The position numbers and the translations under genes are program-made. Shown here piece by piece: positions 31,263-40,472 of a stretch of DNA of 46,902 nt. Within the stretch, counting starts at the first letter, position 1; each line of letters opens with the position of its first letter. The notes under the pieces are model-generated. The model was given only the letters and a program-made list of their open reading frames with translations. It was not told where the DNA came from and did not search any database. Source of the stretch: Candidatus Parakkermansia intestinigallinarum (GTDB lineage Bacteria; Verrucomicrobiota; Verrucomicrobiia; Verrucomicrobiales; Akkermansiaceae); NCBI GenBank assembly GCA_019114365.1, contig DXFQ01000026.1, positions 1-46,902 of the forward strand. The letters are read 5' to 3'.

Positions 31263-31358
31263 ACAAAGGCTGACCTAAGGATGAGCAAAGGCTGAACGGC
31301 GGAGGCCCTCGCAACCCCGCGCAGGCTCCGCCGCACAAAGCCCCGCCGCACCCCGCCA

Positions 31359-31390
31359 CCCGACCGCTGCAACGGCAGCGGTCGGGTTTT
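31359..31390 (+). terminator. Rho-independent terminator of the efflux operon
   Basis: A perfect 12-bp stem CCCGACCGCTGC / GCAGCGGTCGGG with loop AACG, followed by TTTT, 96 nt after the pump stop. It overlaps no other gene. Confidence 0.9.
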
Positions 31391-31393
31391 GAC

Positions 31394-31422
31394 TTGCCCG
31401 AGCCGCGCTCATCCGCTATGCT
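31394..31422 (+). promoter_or_regulatory. Promoter giving a probably leaderless mRNA
   Basis: TTGCCC (31394-31399), 17 bp, TATGCT (31417-31422). The ATG at 31430 is 7 nt after the -10 element, i.e. at the expected start site. The promoter follows directly on the T tract of the preceding terminator. Confidence 0.6.
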
Positions 31423-31429
31423 CACCCGC

Positions 31430-31993
31430 ATGAAACGCCCCCCTCGCGACAACGAAGACGAACTCATCGGCGCCTACTACAACCGCGCCTGCATCGGCAT
31501 CTTCAGCGCCGGAGCCGTCGCCCTCCTCGTCAGTTGGCGCCTCGAGGTCGCCGAGATGGCGGGCAGCCTCATCTTCGTGCTGCTCGTCCTCTACCGCATC
31601 ATCAAACCGCCGCTGATGCGGCGCTTCTTCCCGCGCACCCACGAAGAGAAAGTCTCGTTCTGGATGCTGCTCATCTGCCTGATCATCCTCTACACCGTAC
31701 TCATCCTCTGCGCCCGGCAGCGGCACGACGAGCTGGAGAAAAGAGAACTACAGCAGCATACCCGGCAGCAACAGACCCCCTACCCTCCCCGCACATCGCC
31801 CCCCTCGTCACCCCCCACGCAGCCCCGGCAGCGCCGCCCCGAATACCCCGCCCCCACTGAACAGAACCCCGGCCGGCAGAGCCTCGGCCGACAGAGTGAG
31901 AACGACGGCCGACAGAGTGAGAACAACAGCCGACCGCGAGAGAACAACAACAGCCGCCCCCGCACGAGCGGCAGCGTGCCGCGCGCAGCCTAA
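31430..31993 (+). CDS. Small membrane protein with disordered tail
   Basis: A 187-residue protein with about three hydrophobic segments (GIFSAGAVALLVSW, AGSLIFVLLVLYRII, FWMLLICLIILYTVLILC). A long hydrophilic tail rich in Pro, Gln, Arg and Asn includes three copies of a GRQSxxN/GRQSEN-like unit and RPRENNN. I recognise no family. An upstream ATG at 31418 lies inside the -10 element and was rejected. Its stop overlaps the stop of the convergent SNF2 gene by 3 nt (CTAA), so no terminator separates them. Confidence 0.65.
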   Translation: MKRPPRDNEDELIGAYYNRACIGIFSAGAVALLVSWRLEVAEMAGSLIFVLLVLYRIIKPPLMRRFFPRTHEEKVSFWMLLICLIILYTVLILCARQRHDELEKRELQQHTRQQQTPYPPRTSPPSSPPTQPRQRRPEYPAPTEQNPGRQSLGRQSENDGRQSENNSRPRENNNSRPRTSGSVPRAA

Positions 31994-34692
31994 GCCCCCT
32001 CGCCCGCCGGCAGGCGCACCAGCTCCAGCAGCTCCGCCGGGCTGAGATGCAGCAGCAACTTCTCGAGGCCGCCCGCCAGCAGCGCATCCGCCATCGCCGA
32101 CTTGCGCGCCAGCATGCGGTGAATATTCGCCTCAATCGTCCCCAGACAAATCAGCGGATGAATCGTCACCGGCTGCGTCTGCCCGATGCGATACGCGCGG
32201 TCGCTGGCCTGATTCTCCACCGCCGGATTCCACCAGCGATCGAAATGAATCACGTGGCTCGCCCGCGTCAGCGTCAGCCCCGTGCCGGCCGCCTTGAGCG
32301 AGAGCACGAAAAAGCGGGGCCCGCCCGGATGCTGGAAGCGCTCCACCAGCTGCTGACGCTCCGCGATCGGCGTACCGCCGTGCAGGCAGAGCCCCGGCGC
32401 CCCGAAAACGCCCGCCAAAAAATCGTGCAAGGGCTCCATCATCGTGCGATACTGCGTAAACACCAAACAGCAGGCCCCCGAAGCCGCCACCTGCTCCGCC
32501 AGTTGCCCGAGCCGCTGCATCTTGCCGCTGCGCGCCGGGTCGTAAAAAGGCTCGCCCAAATACTGAGCGGGGTGATTGCAAATCTGCTTGAGCCGCCCGA
32601 GCACCGGCAACACCAAACTCAAACGCGTCGCCGCATCGGGCTCCTGAATCAACACCTGCAAACGCTCCACCTCTCGCGCGTAGAGAGCCGTCTGCTCGGG
32701 GCTCAGGAAGCAATAGGCCGGCTGCTCCGTCTTGGGCGGCAGCTCCGGCAGCAGCGCCGGATCACTCTTCAGACGCCGCAGCATAAAAGGCCGCACCAAG
32801 CGGCGCAGCGCCGTATAATCCGTCCCCATCGAGCGCAGCATCGCGAGAAACTCGCGCTCGCTGCCCAGCAGCCCGGGATTGAGAAACTCGAAGAGACTGC
32901 GCAACTCGCTCAGATTGTTCTCGACCGGCGTCCCCGTCAGCGCCACGCGGCGCGGCGAGCGCAGGCGCAGCACGGCGCGCGTGCGCGCCGAATCCGCATT
33001 CTTGATCGCCTGCGCCTCATCGAGCACCAGCGCCGGCAACTCAGCCGCCGCCGGCAACTCATGGCGCGACACCATCCCGTAAGTCGTCAGCGCCACCTCA
33101 CAGCGCCGCAGCAAACTCGCCGGCGACGCACGCAGCATCTCGCCATCGGCGCGGCTGAGCGCGTAGGGATGCAGCGTCAGCACCCGGATCTCCGGCGCGA
33201 AACGCGCCAACTCATCCTGCCAATTCCGCAGCAAACTCGCCGGCGTCACCACCAGCGCCGCCCCGCGCCGCAGATGCCCCGCCGCCTGCAAATGCAGCAG
33301 CCAGGCAATCACCTGAAGCGTCTTGCCCAGCCCCATATCATCCGCCAGACAAGCCCCGAAGCCGGGCTCCGTCACATTGAGCAAAAAGCGCACCCCTTCG
33401 AGCTGATACGGGCGCAGCATCGCTCGGAGCGGCTCGGGCAGCATCGGCTCCTCGCGGCCGAATTGCAACTGAGAAAGCGCCAGCGCCAGCCGCGCCCCCG
33501 CCGCCGCGCGCGACCCGTCCTCAAGCGGCGGCAGATTCGGCAAAGCCTCGCGCCGCTTGCCCAGCAAATAGCGCAGCCCCGCCAGCAGAGGAATACCGCC
33601 CGCCGCCATCCGCTCCGCCGAGCGCCAATTCTCCAGCAAGGCCCTCAGGCGCTCGCGATCAAGCCGCACCCACTCGCCGCGAAAGCGCACCAAACCGTCG
33701 CCGAGCGCCAGCAGCTCGGGCAGCTCCTCCTCCGTCAAATAGCGATCCCCCAGCGCCACCTGCGGCACAAAACGCAGCAGCGCGTGCACATTGAGAGACG
33801 GCGAGCCGTCCGGCTTGCCCGCACCGCCCGGCCCCGCCTTCGCCCCCGCCTCAGCCTCCGGCGGCAGATCAAACTGCACCACCAGCTGAGCCTTAGGCGG
33901 CCGCGACTTCCAGAGATTCACCATCCGCACCTCAATGCCCGCCTCCTCCGCCAGCGGCACCGCATCCAGAAACGCGCATGCCTGCCGAGCCGTCCAAGCG
34001 CAGGGGCGATACACCGCCTGCGAATCAATCAGCTCGCGCATAAACGCATGGCTCTCGGCCAGTCGGCGCAGCGGGCGCAGCAGCGCCAGCAGCGCCTCGC
34101 GATCACCCGCGCAAAGCTGCGCCGCCAAGCCCAGAGGCGCGTGGCGCGGCTTGCCGTCCGCCCCGACCTTGTGAATAAACGTCGCCAAAAACGCAAAAGG
34201 CAGCTCCGGCGCATCATCCCCCGTCTTCTCCGCCAAATGAAAACACAGCATCCCCAACTGCTGCCAACCCTCGCCGAGGCGCCCCAGCCACTGCTCGGGC
34301 GTGCAGCACTCGCGGCGGCAAAGCTCGTGCAGCGCCGGCACCAGCGAAGCAAACCAAGCCCGCAGCCCCTCCGCCCCCAGCGTCGCGCCGTAGAGCGGCG
34401 GCATCGCCTCGAGCAAACGCACCGCCTCCGTCGGCGACGGCACCGTCAGCCCCGCCGCCTCCTCCTCCGATGCCCCGCGCCGCAGCGCCGCCAAATAACG
34501 CATCATCGCCTCACGCGTCCGCTCGTGCAGCCAAGCCAAACTCGGCGACGCCCCCGCCGGCAAACCGAAGCGCAGCAAATCGAGCATCCCCGCCCCCGGC
34601 GACAGCGCAAACGCCCGCTCCAGACGCGGCAAAGCCCTCGCCGGCACCAGCTGCGGGCGACCCTCCTGCGAAAGACTGAGCGAAAGCTGCAT
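31990..34692 (-). CDS. SNF2-family DEAD/DEAH-box helicase-like ATPase (HepA-type)
   Basis: A 900-residue SNF2 protein. The N-terminal ~420 residues are an extended helical region found in bacterial SNF2 proteins. The motor core has Walker A DDMGLGKT (Lys457), DEAQ (Asp558), TGTPVENNLSELRSLFEFLNP, LVFTQYRTM, and motifs V/VI SLKAAGTGLTLT and HFDRWWNPAVENQASDRAYRIGQ. Such ATPases translocate on duplex DNA and remodel protein-DNA complexes; RapA/HepA relatives recycle RNA polymerase. A chromosomal housekeeping role is likely, though SNF2 genes also occur in defence systems; no defence genes adjoin it. It has a leaderless-type promoter and overlaps the convergent membrane protein at its stop. Confidence 0.9.
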   Translation of the reverse strand: MQLSLSLSQEGRPQLVPARALPRLERAFALSPGAGMLDLLRFGLPAGASPSLAWLHERTREAMMRYLAALRRGASEEEAAGLTVPSPTEAVRLLEAMPPLYGATLGAEGLRAWFASLVPALHELCRRECCTPEQWLGRLGEGWQQLGMLCFHLAEKTGDDAPELPFAFLATFIHKVGADGKPRHAPLGLAAQLCAGDREALLALLRPLRRLAESHAFMRELIDSQAVYRPCAWTARQACAFLDAVPLAEEAGIEVRMVNLWKSRPPKAQLVVQFDLPPEAEAGAKAGPGGAGKPDGSPSLNVHALLRFVPQVALGDRYLTEEELPELLALGDGLVRFRGEWVRLDRERLRALLENWRSAERMAAGGIPLLAGLRYLLGKRREALPNLPPLEDGSRAAAGARLALALSQLQFGREEPMLPEPLRAMLRPYQLEGVRFLLNVTEPGFGACLADDMGLGKTLQVIAWLLHLQAAGHLRRGAALVVTPASLLRNWQDELARFAPEIRVLTLHPYALSRADGEMLRASPASLLRRCEVALTTYGMVSRHELPAAAELPALVLDEAQAIKNADSARTRAVLRLRSPRRVALTGTPVENNLSELRSLFEFLNPGLLGSEREFLAMLRSMGTDYTALRRLVRPFMLRRLKSDPALLPELPPKTEQPAYCFLSPEQTALYAREVERLQVLIQEPDAATRLSLVLPVLGRLKQICNHPAQYLGEPFYDPARSGKMQRLGQLAEQVAASGACCLVFTQYRTMMEPLHDFLAGVFGAPGLCLHGGTPIAERQQLVERFQHPGGPRFFVLSLKAAGTGLTLTRASHVIHFDRWWNPAVENQASDRAYRIGQTQPVTIHPLICLGTIEANIHRMLARKSAMADALLAGGLEKLLLHLSPAELLELVRLPAGEGA

Positions 34693-34698
34693 CGCCCC

Positions 34699-34727
34699 AT
34701 TCTAGCCCCCCAACCACCGTCTAGCAA
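34699..34727 (-). promoter_or_regulatory. SNF2 gene promoter, leaderless type
   Basis: Minus strand TTGCTA (34727-34722), 17 bp, TAGAAT (34704-34699). Six nt separate the -10 element from the ATG at 34692, so the start codon is at the expected transcription start. Confidence 0.6.
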
Positions 34728-34859
34728 GCGCAAAGCCGCGCCGCAACACCCGAGCCGCACCGCCCATGATGCCCGCCCGAGGCAGACACCCGCGACGCAA
34801 CCACCATAACGCCCGCCCGAGCTGCGTCGCACCGCCCGCGACACCCCGCGCCGGAACCC

Positions 34860-36968
34860 TCAATCCGAACGCACATAGCGCGTGCGCGGGCGCGTCTCCG
34901 CCACATCAAAAAAGCGCAGCGAACGCTCCACCGGCTCGCGCACCAAATCGAGCAGGCGGATAGCACCTGCGGGGCAAACCTGCTGGCAAGCCGTCTGCGG
35001 CATCTCCCCCTTGAGCTGAGCCGCATTGATGCGCTGCACACAGTAACTGCACTTCTCCATCACCCCGCGCGGACGCACCGAAACCTCGGGATTATCGGGG
35101 CGATTCTGCAAGCGGCGCGACGCGCGGGCGTAATCGTGAAAATTGAAGCGCCTCGCCTCGTAGGGGCAGGCCGCCGAGCAATAGCGCGTCCCCCAGCAGC
35201 GCGGGTACACCATCGCGCTGAGCCCCGACTCCGTATGCACCGTCGCATTGACCGGGCAAACCGACTCACAGGGAGCCTGCTCGCACTGGCGGCAGGCCTG
35301 CGGCACAAACATCGCCCGCCTCCCTTGGGCATCCAGATACGCATCCACGCGCAACCACTGCAAATCGCGGCCGCGGCGCAACTCCTCCGCCCCCACCGTC
35401 GGCACATTATTCTCCGCGCGGCAGGCCAGCGTGCAAGCCTGGCATCCGATGCACGCCGCCACATCAATGCACATCCCCCACTGCGGCGACGCGCCCCGCA
35501 CCGGAGAATCCGCCTCCATCGCCAGCTCGCTCGCCTCGGGCATCGGGTGCAGCGCGCGGCGCGGCACCACATCCGCCTCATCACCCTCCAGCAACTCACC
35601 GTCCGCCCACGCACCCAAACCCGGCAACAGCGGCAGCAGCGGAGCCTCGAGCCCCGGATGCGTGCAAACCGGCAGCACCCGCCCCCCCGAGCGCCACGCG
35701 CGCAGGCGGCTCGCCTGCTCCGCCGCCTGCCCAGCCGCCTGCTCCGCCGAAGGAGCCTCGCACGGCAGCCAGACCACCGGCTCCCCCCTCACCCCGCTGA
35801 GCGCATCCTCCGCCTCGCGCAACCACACATTGTGACTGAAGCGCCCATCCGCAAAAAAAGGATGCAGATACGGCGAGCCCGCCGGAGCCGGCGCGAGACG
35901 CAGGGGCAGCGGCGCCGCACCGGGCAACACCCCCCTACGCAGCCCCTCATCGAAACCCGGCAACAACTCCGCCAGCCGCGCATGCACGGGCGACACCCCC
36001 TCGCGCCCCTCATCGGGCAGCTCACCGTCGCGCAGCAGCGCCTCCAACACCTCAGCCTCCGAGAAAGCCGGACGCAGCGGCAGCGTCACCGGCTGGCGCA
36101 GGCAGAGATGCCCTCGCGCATCCGCATCAGCCCCCCACTCCTCCAAAAAATGCGTCTGCGGCACCACATAGCCGCACAAGCGCGCACTCTCATCCGGCAG
36201 CAAACACAAACGCAGCGTCTCCGCCGAGCACTGCCCGAGCGCCCGCGCAAAAGACGGCGAAAAAGCCGCCGGATCCCCCGGCGTCAAAATCATCAGCAAA
36301 TCCAGCGCATCATCCCGCAGCAAAGCCGTCAGCTCCGCGAGAGCCTCCTCCCCCTGCGGGCGCCCCACATCCCAGCGGCAAGCCGGCCCGAAAGCCGCCT
36401 CCGTCAAGCGCTCCAACTCCGGAAAAGACGCCGCACGCGGCGCCCCCGCCGGATCCCAACTGAAAAAATACCGCCGCCCCGCCGCCGCACTGGGCAGCGC
36501 CCGCAGCGCCGCCACCTGCGCCTCGCGCAGCGGCGACCAGCCCTGCGGCAACAGAAAAGCCACCCGCGCCTCCTCGCGCAGCGCCGCCGCCCAACCGCGC
36601 ATCGCCCCGCGCAACCCGCGCATCGGAAAAGGCTTGCCGTTAAAACTCGGCTGCGCCGGGCGCCCCCCGTCGTACAAATCCAGCAACGACGCCTGCGCCC
36701 AAGCCGGCAACCCGCGCGTCCCCGGCGCCTGCGGCAGCGCCTGAAGCGCCGTCGGGCGCCCCTCGTGGCAGACCGCCAGCAGCGGCAGAGCCCCCGTCGC
36801 CCAGGGAATCGACGACGCGAAACAAGACGCCTCCCCCGCCCGCATCCACTCCGGGCAACTCTCCGGCGCCACGGCAAACTCCTGCGCCCGGCGGCAAGCC
36901 GGCAGCGCCAGCGCAGCCAGCGCCCCCAAACCCTTGAGAAAATCGCGGCGAGTAAGGTGAAGCGACAT
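34860..36968 (-). CDS. actB: ActB-like molybdopterin-oxidoreductase-related Fe-S protein
   Basis: A 702-residue protein. The N-terminus TRRDFLKGLGALAALALPAC is a Tat signal. The middle (about 60-450) resembles a degenerate MopB domain, with no recognisable molybdenum ligand. Residues 499-690 carry ferredoxin-like clusters: CIGCQACTLACRAEN, CRQCEQAPCESVCP, CWGTRYCSAACP, and CSYCVQRI with CQQVCP, sixteen Cys for four clusters. This layout is that of ActB of alternative complex III and related NrfD-linked dehydrogenases. ActB relays electrons in the periplasm to ActA; the membrane NrfD-like subunit is not nearby and the next gene is a SNF2 helicase. At about 700 residues it is shorter than typical ActB (about 1000). 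The ATG at 36968 places the Tat signal first. Confidence 0.82.
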   Translation of the reverse strand: MSLHLTRRDFLKGLGALAALALPACRRAQEFAVAPESCPEWMRAGEASCFASSIPWATGALPLLAVCHEGRPTALQALPQAPGTRGLPAWAQASLLDLYDGGRPAQPSFNGKPFPMRGLRGAMRGWAAALREEARVAFLLPQGWSPLREAQVAALRALPSAAAGRRYFFSWDPAGAPRAASFPELERLTEAAFGPACRWDVGRPQGEEALAELTALLRDDALDLLMILTPGDPAAFSPSFARALGQCSAETLRLCLLPDESARLCGYVVPQTHFLEEWGADADARGHLCLRQPVTLPLRPAFSEAEVLEALLRDGELPDEGREGVSPVHARLAELLPGFDEGLRRGVLPGAAPLPLRLAPAPAGSPYLHPFFADGRFSHNVWLREAEDALSGVRGEPVVWLPCEAPSAEQAAGQAAEQASRLRAWRSGGRVLPVCTHPGLEAPLLPLLPGLGAWADGELLEGDEADVVPRRALHPMPEASELAMEADSPVRGASPQWGMCIDVAACIGCQACTLACRAENNVPTVGAEELRRGRDLQWLRVDAYLDAQGRRAMFVPQACRQCEQAPCESVCPVNATVHTESGLSAMVYPRCWGTRYCSAACPYEARRFNFHDYARASRRLQNRPDNPEVSVRPRGVMEKCSYCVQRINAAQLKGEMPQTACQQVCPAGAIRLLDLVREPVERSLRFFDVAETRPRTRYVRSD

Positions 36969-36977
36969 CGTGGCCTC

Positions 36978-37006
36978 ATTGTACCCGAACAAAGCGCCAA
37001 GCGCAA
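36978..37006 (-). promoter_or_regulatory. actB-like gene promoter, near-leaderless type
   Basis: Minus strand TTGCGC (37006-37001), 17 bp, TACAAT (36983-36978). Nine nt lie between -10 and the ATG, so the leader is 2-3 nt at most. Confidence 0.6.
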
Positions 37007-37132
37007 GTCCCCCGCGTGCCAGCACCCCCTCCATCACCCTTCCCCCGCCTCACCTCCTTGCGACGCAAACTCTCCGCACCCCACCCACCGCACCGGCACC
37101 GCCTCCCCCCGGCACAGCGACTAAAACACAGA

Positions 37133-37157
37133 GCGGCGGGGGAAAATCCCCCGCCGC
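37133..37157 (-). terminator. Hairpin downstream of the autotransporter
   Basis: A perfect 10-bp stem GCGGCGGGGG / CCCCCGCCGC with an AAAAT loop, 36 nt after the stop. The minus-strand tail TCTGTGTTTTAG is weakly T-rich. Confidence 0.65.
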
Positions 37158-37192
37158 CCGAACAAACTCAGACCTCAGTCCGAGCCGCCGAC

Positions 37193-40100
37193 TCAGAACC
37201 GATAACGCAGATAAGCATTCACGCCCTGAGCCGTCTGCCCCGAGCGAGCCTCGAGGTGATAGGCCGCACCGGTACTCCAACGCTCGTCCAGAATGAAAGT
37301 CGCGCCCGCCTGCAACATCAGCGCACTGCGGCCGGGATTGCTGCCGTGCACCCGAGCCTTCGAGCCCGCCACCTCCACCGTCGCATGCGGATTGCTGCGG
37401 CTGATATCACCGACGTAAGCCACCGACAACTCCGGGATAACAACGGCTTTGTCCCACAGAGCCATCGACGTCGAGAAGCGCACACCCACCGGCACGCGCC
37501 AGACCTGCATTGCCCCGCGACCGTAACGGCGCTGCAGCCCGTCGCCGAAATCCTCCGTCAGCGAGCCGTGAGAACCGTACACGTAATCCAGACCCGTGAA
37601 AGGCGTCACCGTGAAATAATCCGACACCTTGTAATTCAACTCAGCCTGCAAACCGAAACTCCACACATCGTCATCCCAGTCCGCAGCACCCGGCGACCCG
37701 TCCATAAAGCGCGTGCGCGCCTCATTGTCCACGCGTCCGTAAGCCGCATAGCCCCCGACGTAGAGCCACAGATCATCGCGCAGCCGGCGATCGGCGCCGC
37801 CGTAGAGCGCCACCATCAGCGCGTCTTGGTCAACCGTCGAACCGGCATCGGACTTGAAGGTGCCGAAACCCTGCCCGAAGGCCAGCCCGACTCTCGCGCT
37901 CTGCGTTGACTCGCGCAGCAGCTCCGCATCGCAGCCCACGGCATAACCGCCGCTGTTGAAATCGAAGCCGTGGGCGCCGCCCATGTTCGCGAAGTAACCG
38001 AGGCCGGAGCCCCAGAGGTCAACGCCCGTCACGTGCTCAGAGGCATCCGGCATCCGCGTCTGCGGAGATGACAGGCGAGACGCGGCCTGCGTCATCACCG
38101 CCTTGCGGGCGAAATCCTGCACCATCCCCGTGCTCGTCCAGAGCGTATTGAGCACATCGGATGCCCCATGCACCGTAGCGGCAGCCACCGCATCCGGCGC
38201 TAGGACGAGGCGCAGGATACCGTTCTCATCCACCGAGAACAACTCCGCGTGCTCGCCGCTGACCTGATAGGTCATATTCAAATCGAGCGTGCGATCCGTC
38301 GCTGCGGCATCGGCCGCTTCCGCCTGTTCGGTGACAAGCTGAAGCGGAATCGCCTTATCCGCGCGAGCCATCGCTCGCTTGAACGCGCCGGACCCCAGAA
38401 CCAGCTCGGCGCTGATGCCCGCATCCGCCGTCAAACCGCCGTCATCAACGACGATATTCGAGTAGGTACCGGAGCCGTCATTCTCTTGCGTCGCCGCAAC
38501 ATCGCCGTCCACAAAGAACACCAGAGACGTGCCTTCCTCAGCCCGGAAGATCCCCGCATTCATCACCCCTGCCTGCGAGGCCGTTGACGAAAGCACACCG
38601 TCCTCAAACATCGGCGTACCGACATAAGTCACCGAACCGCCCTTCGCCATATAATCAAGGAATGTGCCACTTCCCAGCACTGTGCCCGAGTTTTCCACGG
38701 GCACGTTCATCGTGCCGTAGTTTCCGAGCAAGGACAAGGCATCGACAGAACAGACCGGAGACGTACCGTTAAGCTGAGAGATCTCCCCGTAGTTGAGCAG
38801 AGTGCCGCCTTTCTCAAGCCGGAAGGAACCTCCCTCTCCCACCTCGAGGGTCGCACCGGCCGCATTCAGGAAAATGCCGTCATTCACTACCTTCAGAGAA
38901 GACGAGATTAGCTCATATACCGGATCAAACTGTCCCGTACCCGCATTCCAAGAATAATACAGCGAATAGTATGTAAGGCCTTTCAGCGTTGTGTGGCCTT
39001 CGTTGATAAATTTGGAACCATAATCCAAATCTGCGTGATCTCCCTCATAGCTGCTCGCCGCATCAACATAGATGACAGATAACCCCGAGGTATCCTTTGT
39101 CGCACCACCCGCAAAAATCTTATCAACAACAGCCTTGGCACCTCCTGTGACATTAATCTGAGCCGTTACTGTCGATCCACTATCCTGTAGGGATGAACTA
39201 AGAACGGCGTTGTGAATCTCAATGGTGGATCCGACGCCGGACACATTGATCTGAGCCGAAGCACTGCCGTACCCTAAAAACGCCATACCTTGACTCAGAG
39301 GTATTCCGTTCCTCTCTCCGGTAGTGCAATCCATCTGCAGCTTTCCGCCATCCGTCACATTGATAACCACATTAGTCTGATAATGACCGCCATCCGAAAA
39401 ACTTGAAACGCCAATGCTACTATCAATACCGGTAGCTCTCGCGCCGACGTGAAGAAGGCTGCCCTCACCCGAAATATTAACCAGAGCATTTTCCAGATAA
39501 AGCGCCGTTCCCACCTCGTATCTGGATCCGCTCAGGATGTTAATCGTCGCTTCACTCATACGAATATCAGCCGACGCCGGACCGGTGTAGGTGTAATCCG
39601 AAGAGAACTTTTGTTCCGGATTCTGATCGCGATACAAGCCATCATTCTCATCCGATGATAGGTAAGTTCCCGCCACATGAGCATCCGTAAACTGATTAGG
39701 ATTCGCCGTGGTCGTCAAGTGATCCACTGAGGGGTACCCCGCAAAAAGCCCCTGAACACTCTTCATGAACGAACCATTCATCAGAGTGAGCGAGCCGTCG
39801 CCGTCGCGACCGCCAACAACAACAGCAGATACATAGCCCGCCCCGTGCGTATACTCTGCCGCATCCAATATCAAGTGAGCATTGGTGCCGCCGACTGTCA
39901 GATTCGGGCTTTCCAACGTTGTCACATTCGTCAAAGCAGAATCTTTGACAATCATCGTACCTTCGCGAACCACCAAGCTGTGATTGATTTGCGTATCCTG
40001 ATCAAAGACAAGGGTACCTTGCCCGTCTTTCACGAGAGCCGTGCGGTCCGCATTTGAAGCTCCGACATTTTGCTGAATGCTCCACACATCCGCAAATTCT

Positions 40101-40240
40101 GATCCGGACCTTGTTTCACCCTCTCCTACCACGATGATGCCGCCGTCGGCCGGGCGGAGAGCATCCGGCACAGCAGCTAAAACCGTTTGTGTTCCGGCGC
40201 CGAGAGCCAGCGCCGCCAATATCGTCATCGTCTTTTTCAT
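37193..40240 (-). CDS. Autotransporter with C-terminal beta-barrel
   Basis: A 1015-residue autotransporter. The signal peptide MKKTMTILAALALGAGTQTVLA is followed by a passenger of about 700 residues made of repeating beta-helix-like units (LVVREGTMIVKD, NLTVGGTNAHLILD, AQINVSGVGSTIEIHN, AQINVTGGAKAVVDKI), typical of adhesin-like passengers. From about residue 737 (VDLWGSGLGYFANMGG) the autotransporter barrel begins and ends with the consensus aromatic RYRF. The barrel inserts through BamA and presents the passenger outside. The passenger-coding DNA (about 38.6-40.2 kb) is clearly lower in GC than the barrel half, a sign of different history. No proteolytic site or catalytic triad was recognised in the passenger. 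The start at 40240 was chosen because the signal peptide begins there. Confidence 0.9.
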   Translation of the reverse strand: MKKTMTILAALALGAGTQTVLAAVPDALRPADGGIIVVGEGETRSGSEFADVWSIQQNVGASNADRTALVKDGQGTLVFDQDTQINHSLVVREGTMIVKDSALTNVTTLESPNLTVGGTNAHLILDAAEYTHGAGYVSAVVVGGRDGDGSLTLMNGSFMKSVQGLFAGYPSVDHLTTTANPNQFTDAHVAGTYLSSDENDGLYRDQNPEQKFSSDYTYTGPASADIRMSEATINILSGSRYEVGTALYLENALVNISGEGSLLHVGARATGIDSSIGVSSFSDGGHYQTNVVINVTDGGKLQMDCTTGERNGIPLSQGMAFLGYGSASAQINVSGVGSTIEIHNAVLSSSLQDSGSTVTAQINVTGGAKAVVDKIFAGGATKDTSGLSVIYVDAASSYEGDHADLDYGSKFINEGHTTLKGLTYYSLYYSWNAGTGQFDPVYELISSSLKVVNDGIFLNAAGATLEVGEGGSFRLEKGGTLLNYGEISQLNGTSPVCSVDALSLLGNYGTMNVPVENSGTVLGSGTFLDYMAKGGSVTYVGTPMFEDGVLSSTASQAGVMNAGIFRAEEGTSLVFFVDGDVAATQENDGSGTYSNIVVDDGGLTADAGISAELVLGSGAFKRAMARADKAIPLQLVTEQAEAADAAATDRTLDLNMTYQVSGEHAELFSVDENGILRLVLAPDAVAAATVHGASDVLNTLWTSTGMVQDFARKAVMTQAASRLSSPQTRMPDASEHVTGVDLWGSGLGYFANMGGAHGFDFNSGGYAVGCDAELLRESTQSARVGLAFGQGFGTFKSDAGSTVDQDALMVALYGGADRRLRDDLWLYVGGYAAYGRVDNEARTRFMDGSPGAADWDDDVWSFGLQAELNYKVSDYFTVTPFTGLDYVYGSHGSLTEDFGDGLQRRYGRGAMQVWRVPVGVRFSTSMALWDKAVVIPELSVAYVGDISRSNPHATVEVAGSKARVHGSNPGRSALMLQAGATFILDERWSTGAAYHLEARSGQTAQGVNAYLRYRF

Positions 40241-40304
40241 CTTGCTGTTCGTTTCATTTGGTTGTTTCAAGGTATCGCGCCAAAGAATGCGATATTCTCG
40301 ATAT

Positions 40305-40333
40305 AATATAGCCTTCCGAGCATCAAGCGTCAA
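40305..40333 (-). promoter_or_regulatory. Autotransporter promoter
   Basis: Minus strand TTGACG (40333-40328), 17 bp, TATATT (40310-40305). It is a strong, AT-rich -10 region and the leader is about 58 nt. Confidence 0.7.
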
Positions 40334-40443
40334 GAAAAAAAATAGTTACACCCCTCTCCACCTAAGTACCTATCGCCGCGCCCCGGGAAAATCCGTATCA
40401 TAACCGCCACATAGCCTGTGGCGCACTGTTCACCGTCAAAAAC

Positions 40444-40472
40444 TTGCACAGCGTCATCTTTTAGGCTTTACT
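40444..40472 (+). promoter_or_regulatory. Promoter candidate of the phosphate porin/pst cluster
   Basis: TTGCAC (40444-40449), 17 bp, TTTACT (40467-40472). Upstream, CTGTTCACCGT and CAGCGTCATCT are reminiscent of half-sites of a PhoB box, but the register is poor, so Pho control is suspected from context only. Confidence 0.4.

Noticed and set aside
31990..34692. SNF2 gene as part of a defence island
   Set aside because: No nuclease, methylase, DUF1998 or phospholipase-D partner adjoins; neighbours are a membrane protein and an ActB-like protein.
32047..34809. Long plus-strand frame opposite the SNF2 gene
   Set aside because: It is composed almost wholly of Arg, Gln, His, Pro and Leu, typical of an antisense shadow, while the minus strand has all SNF2 motifs.
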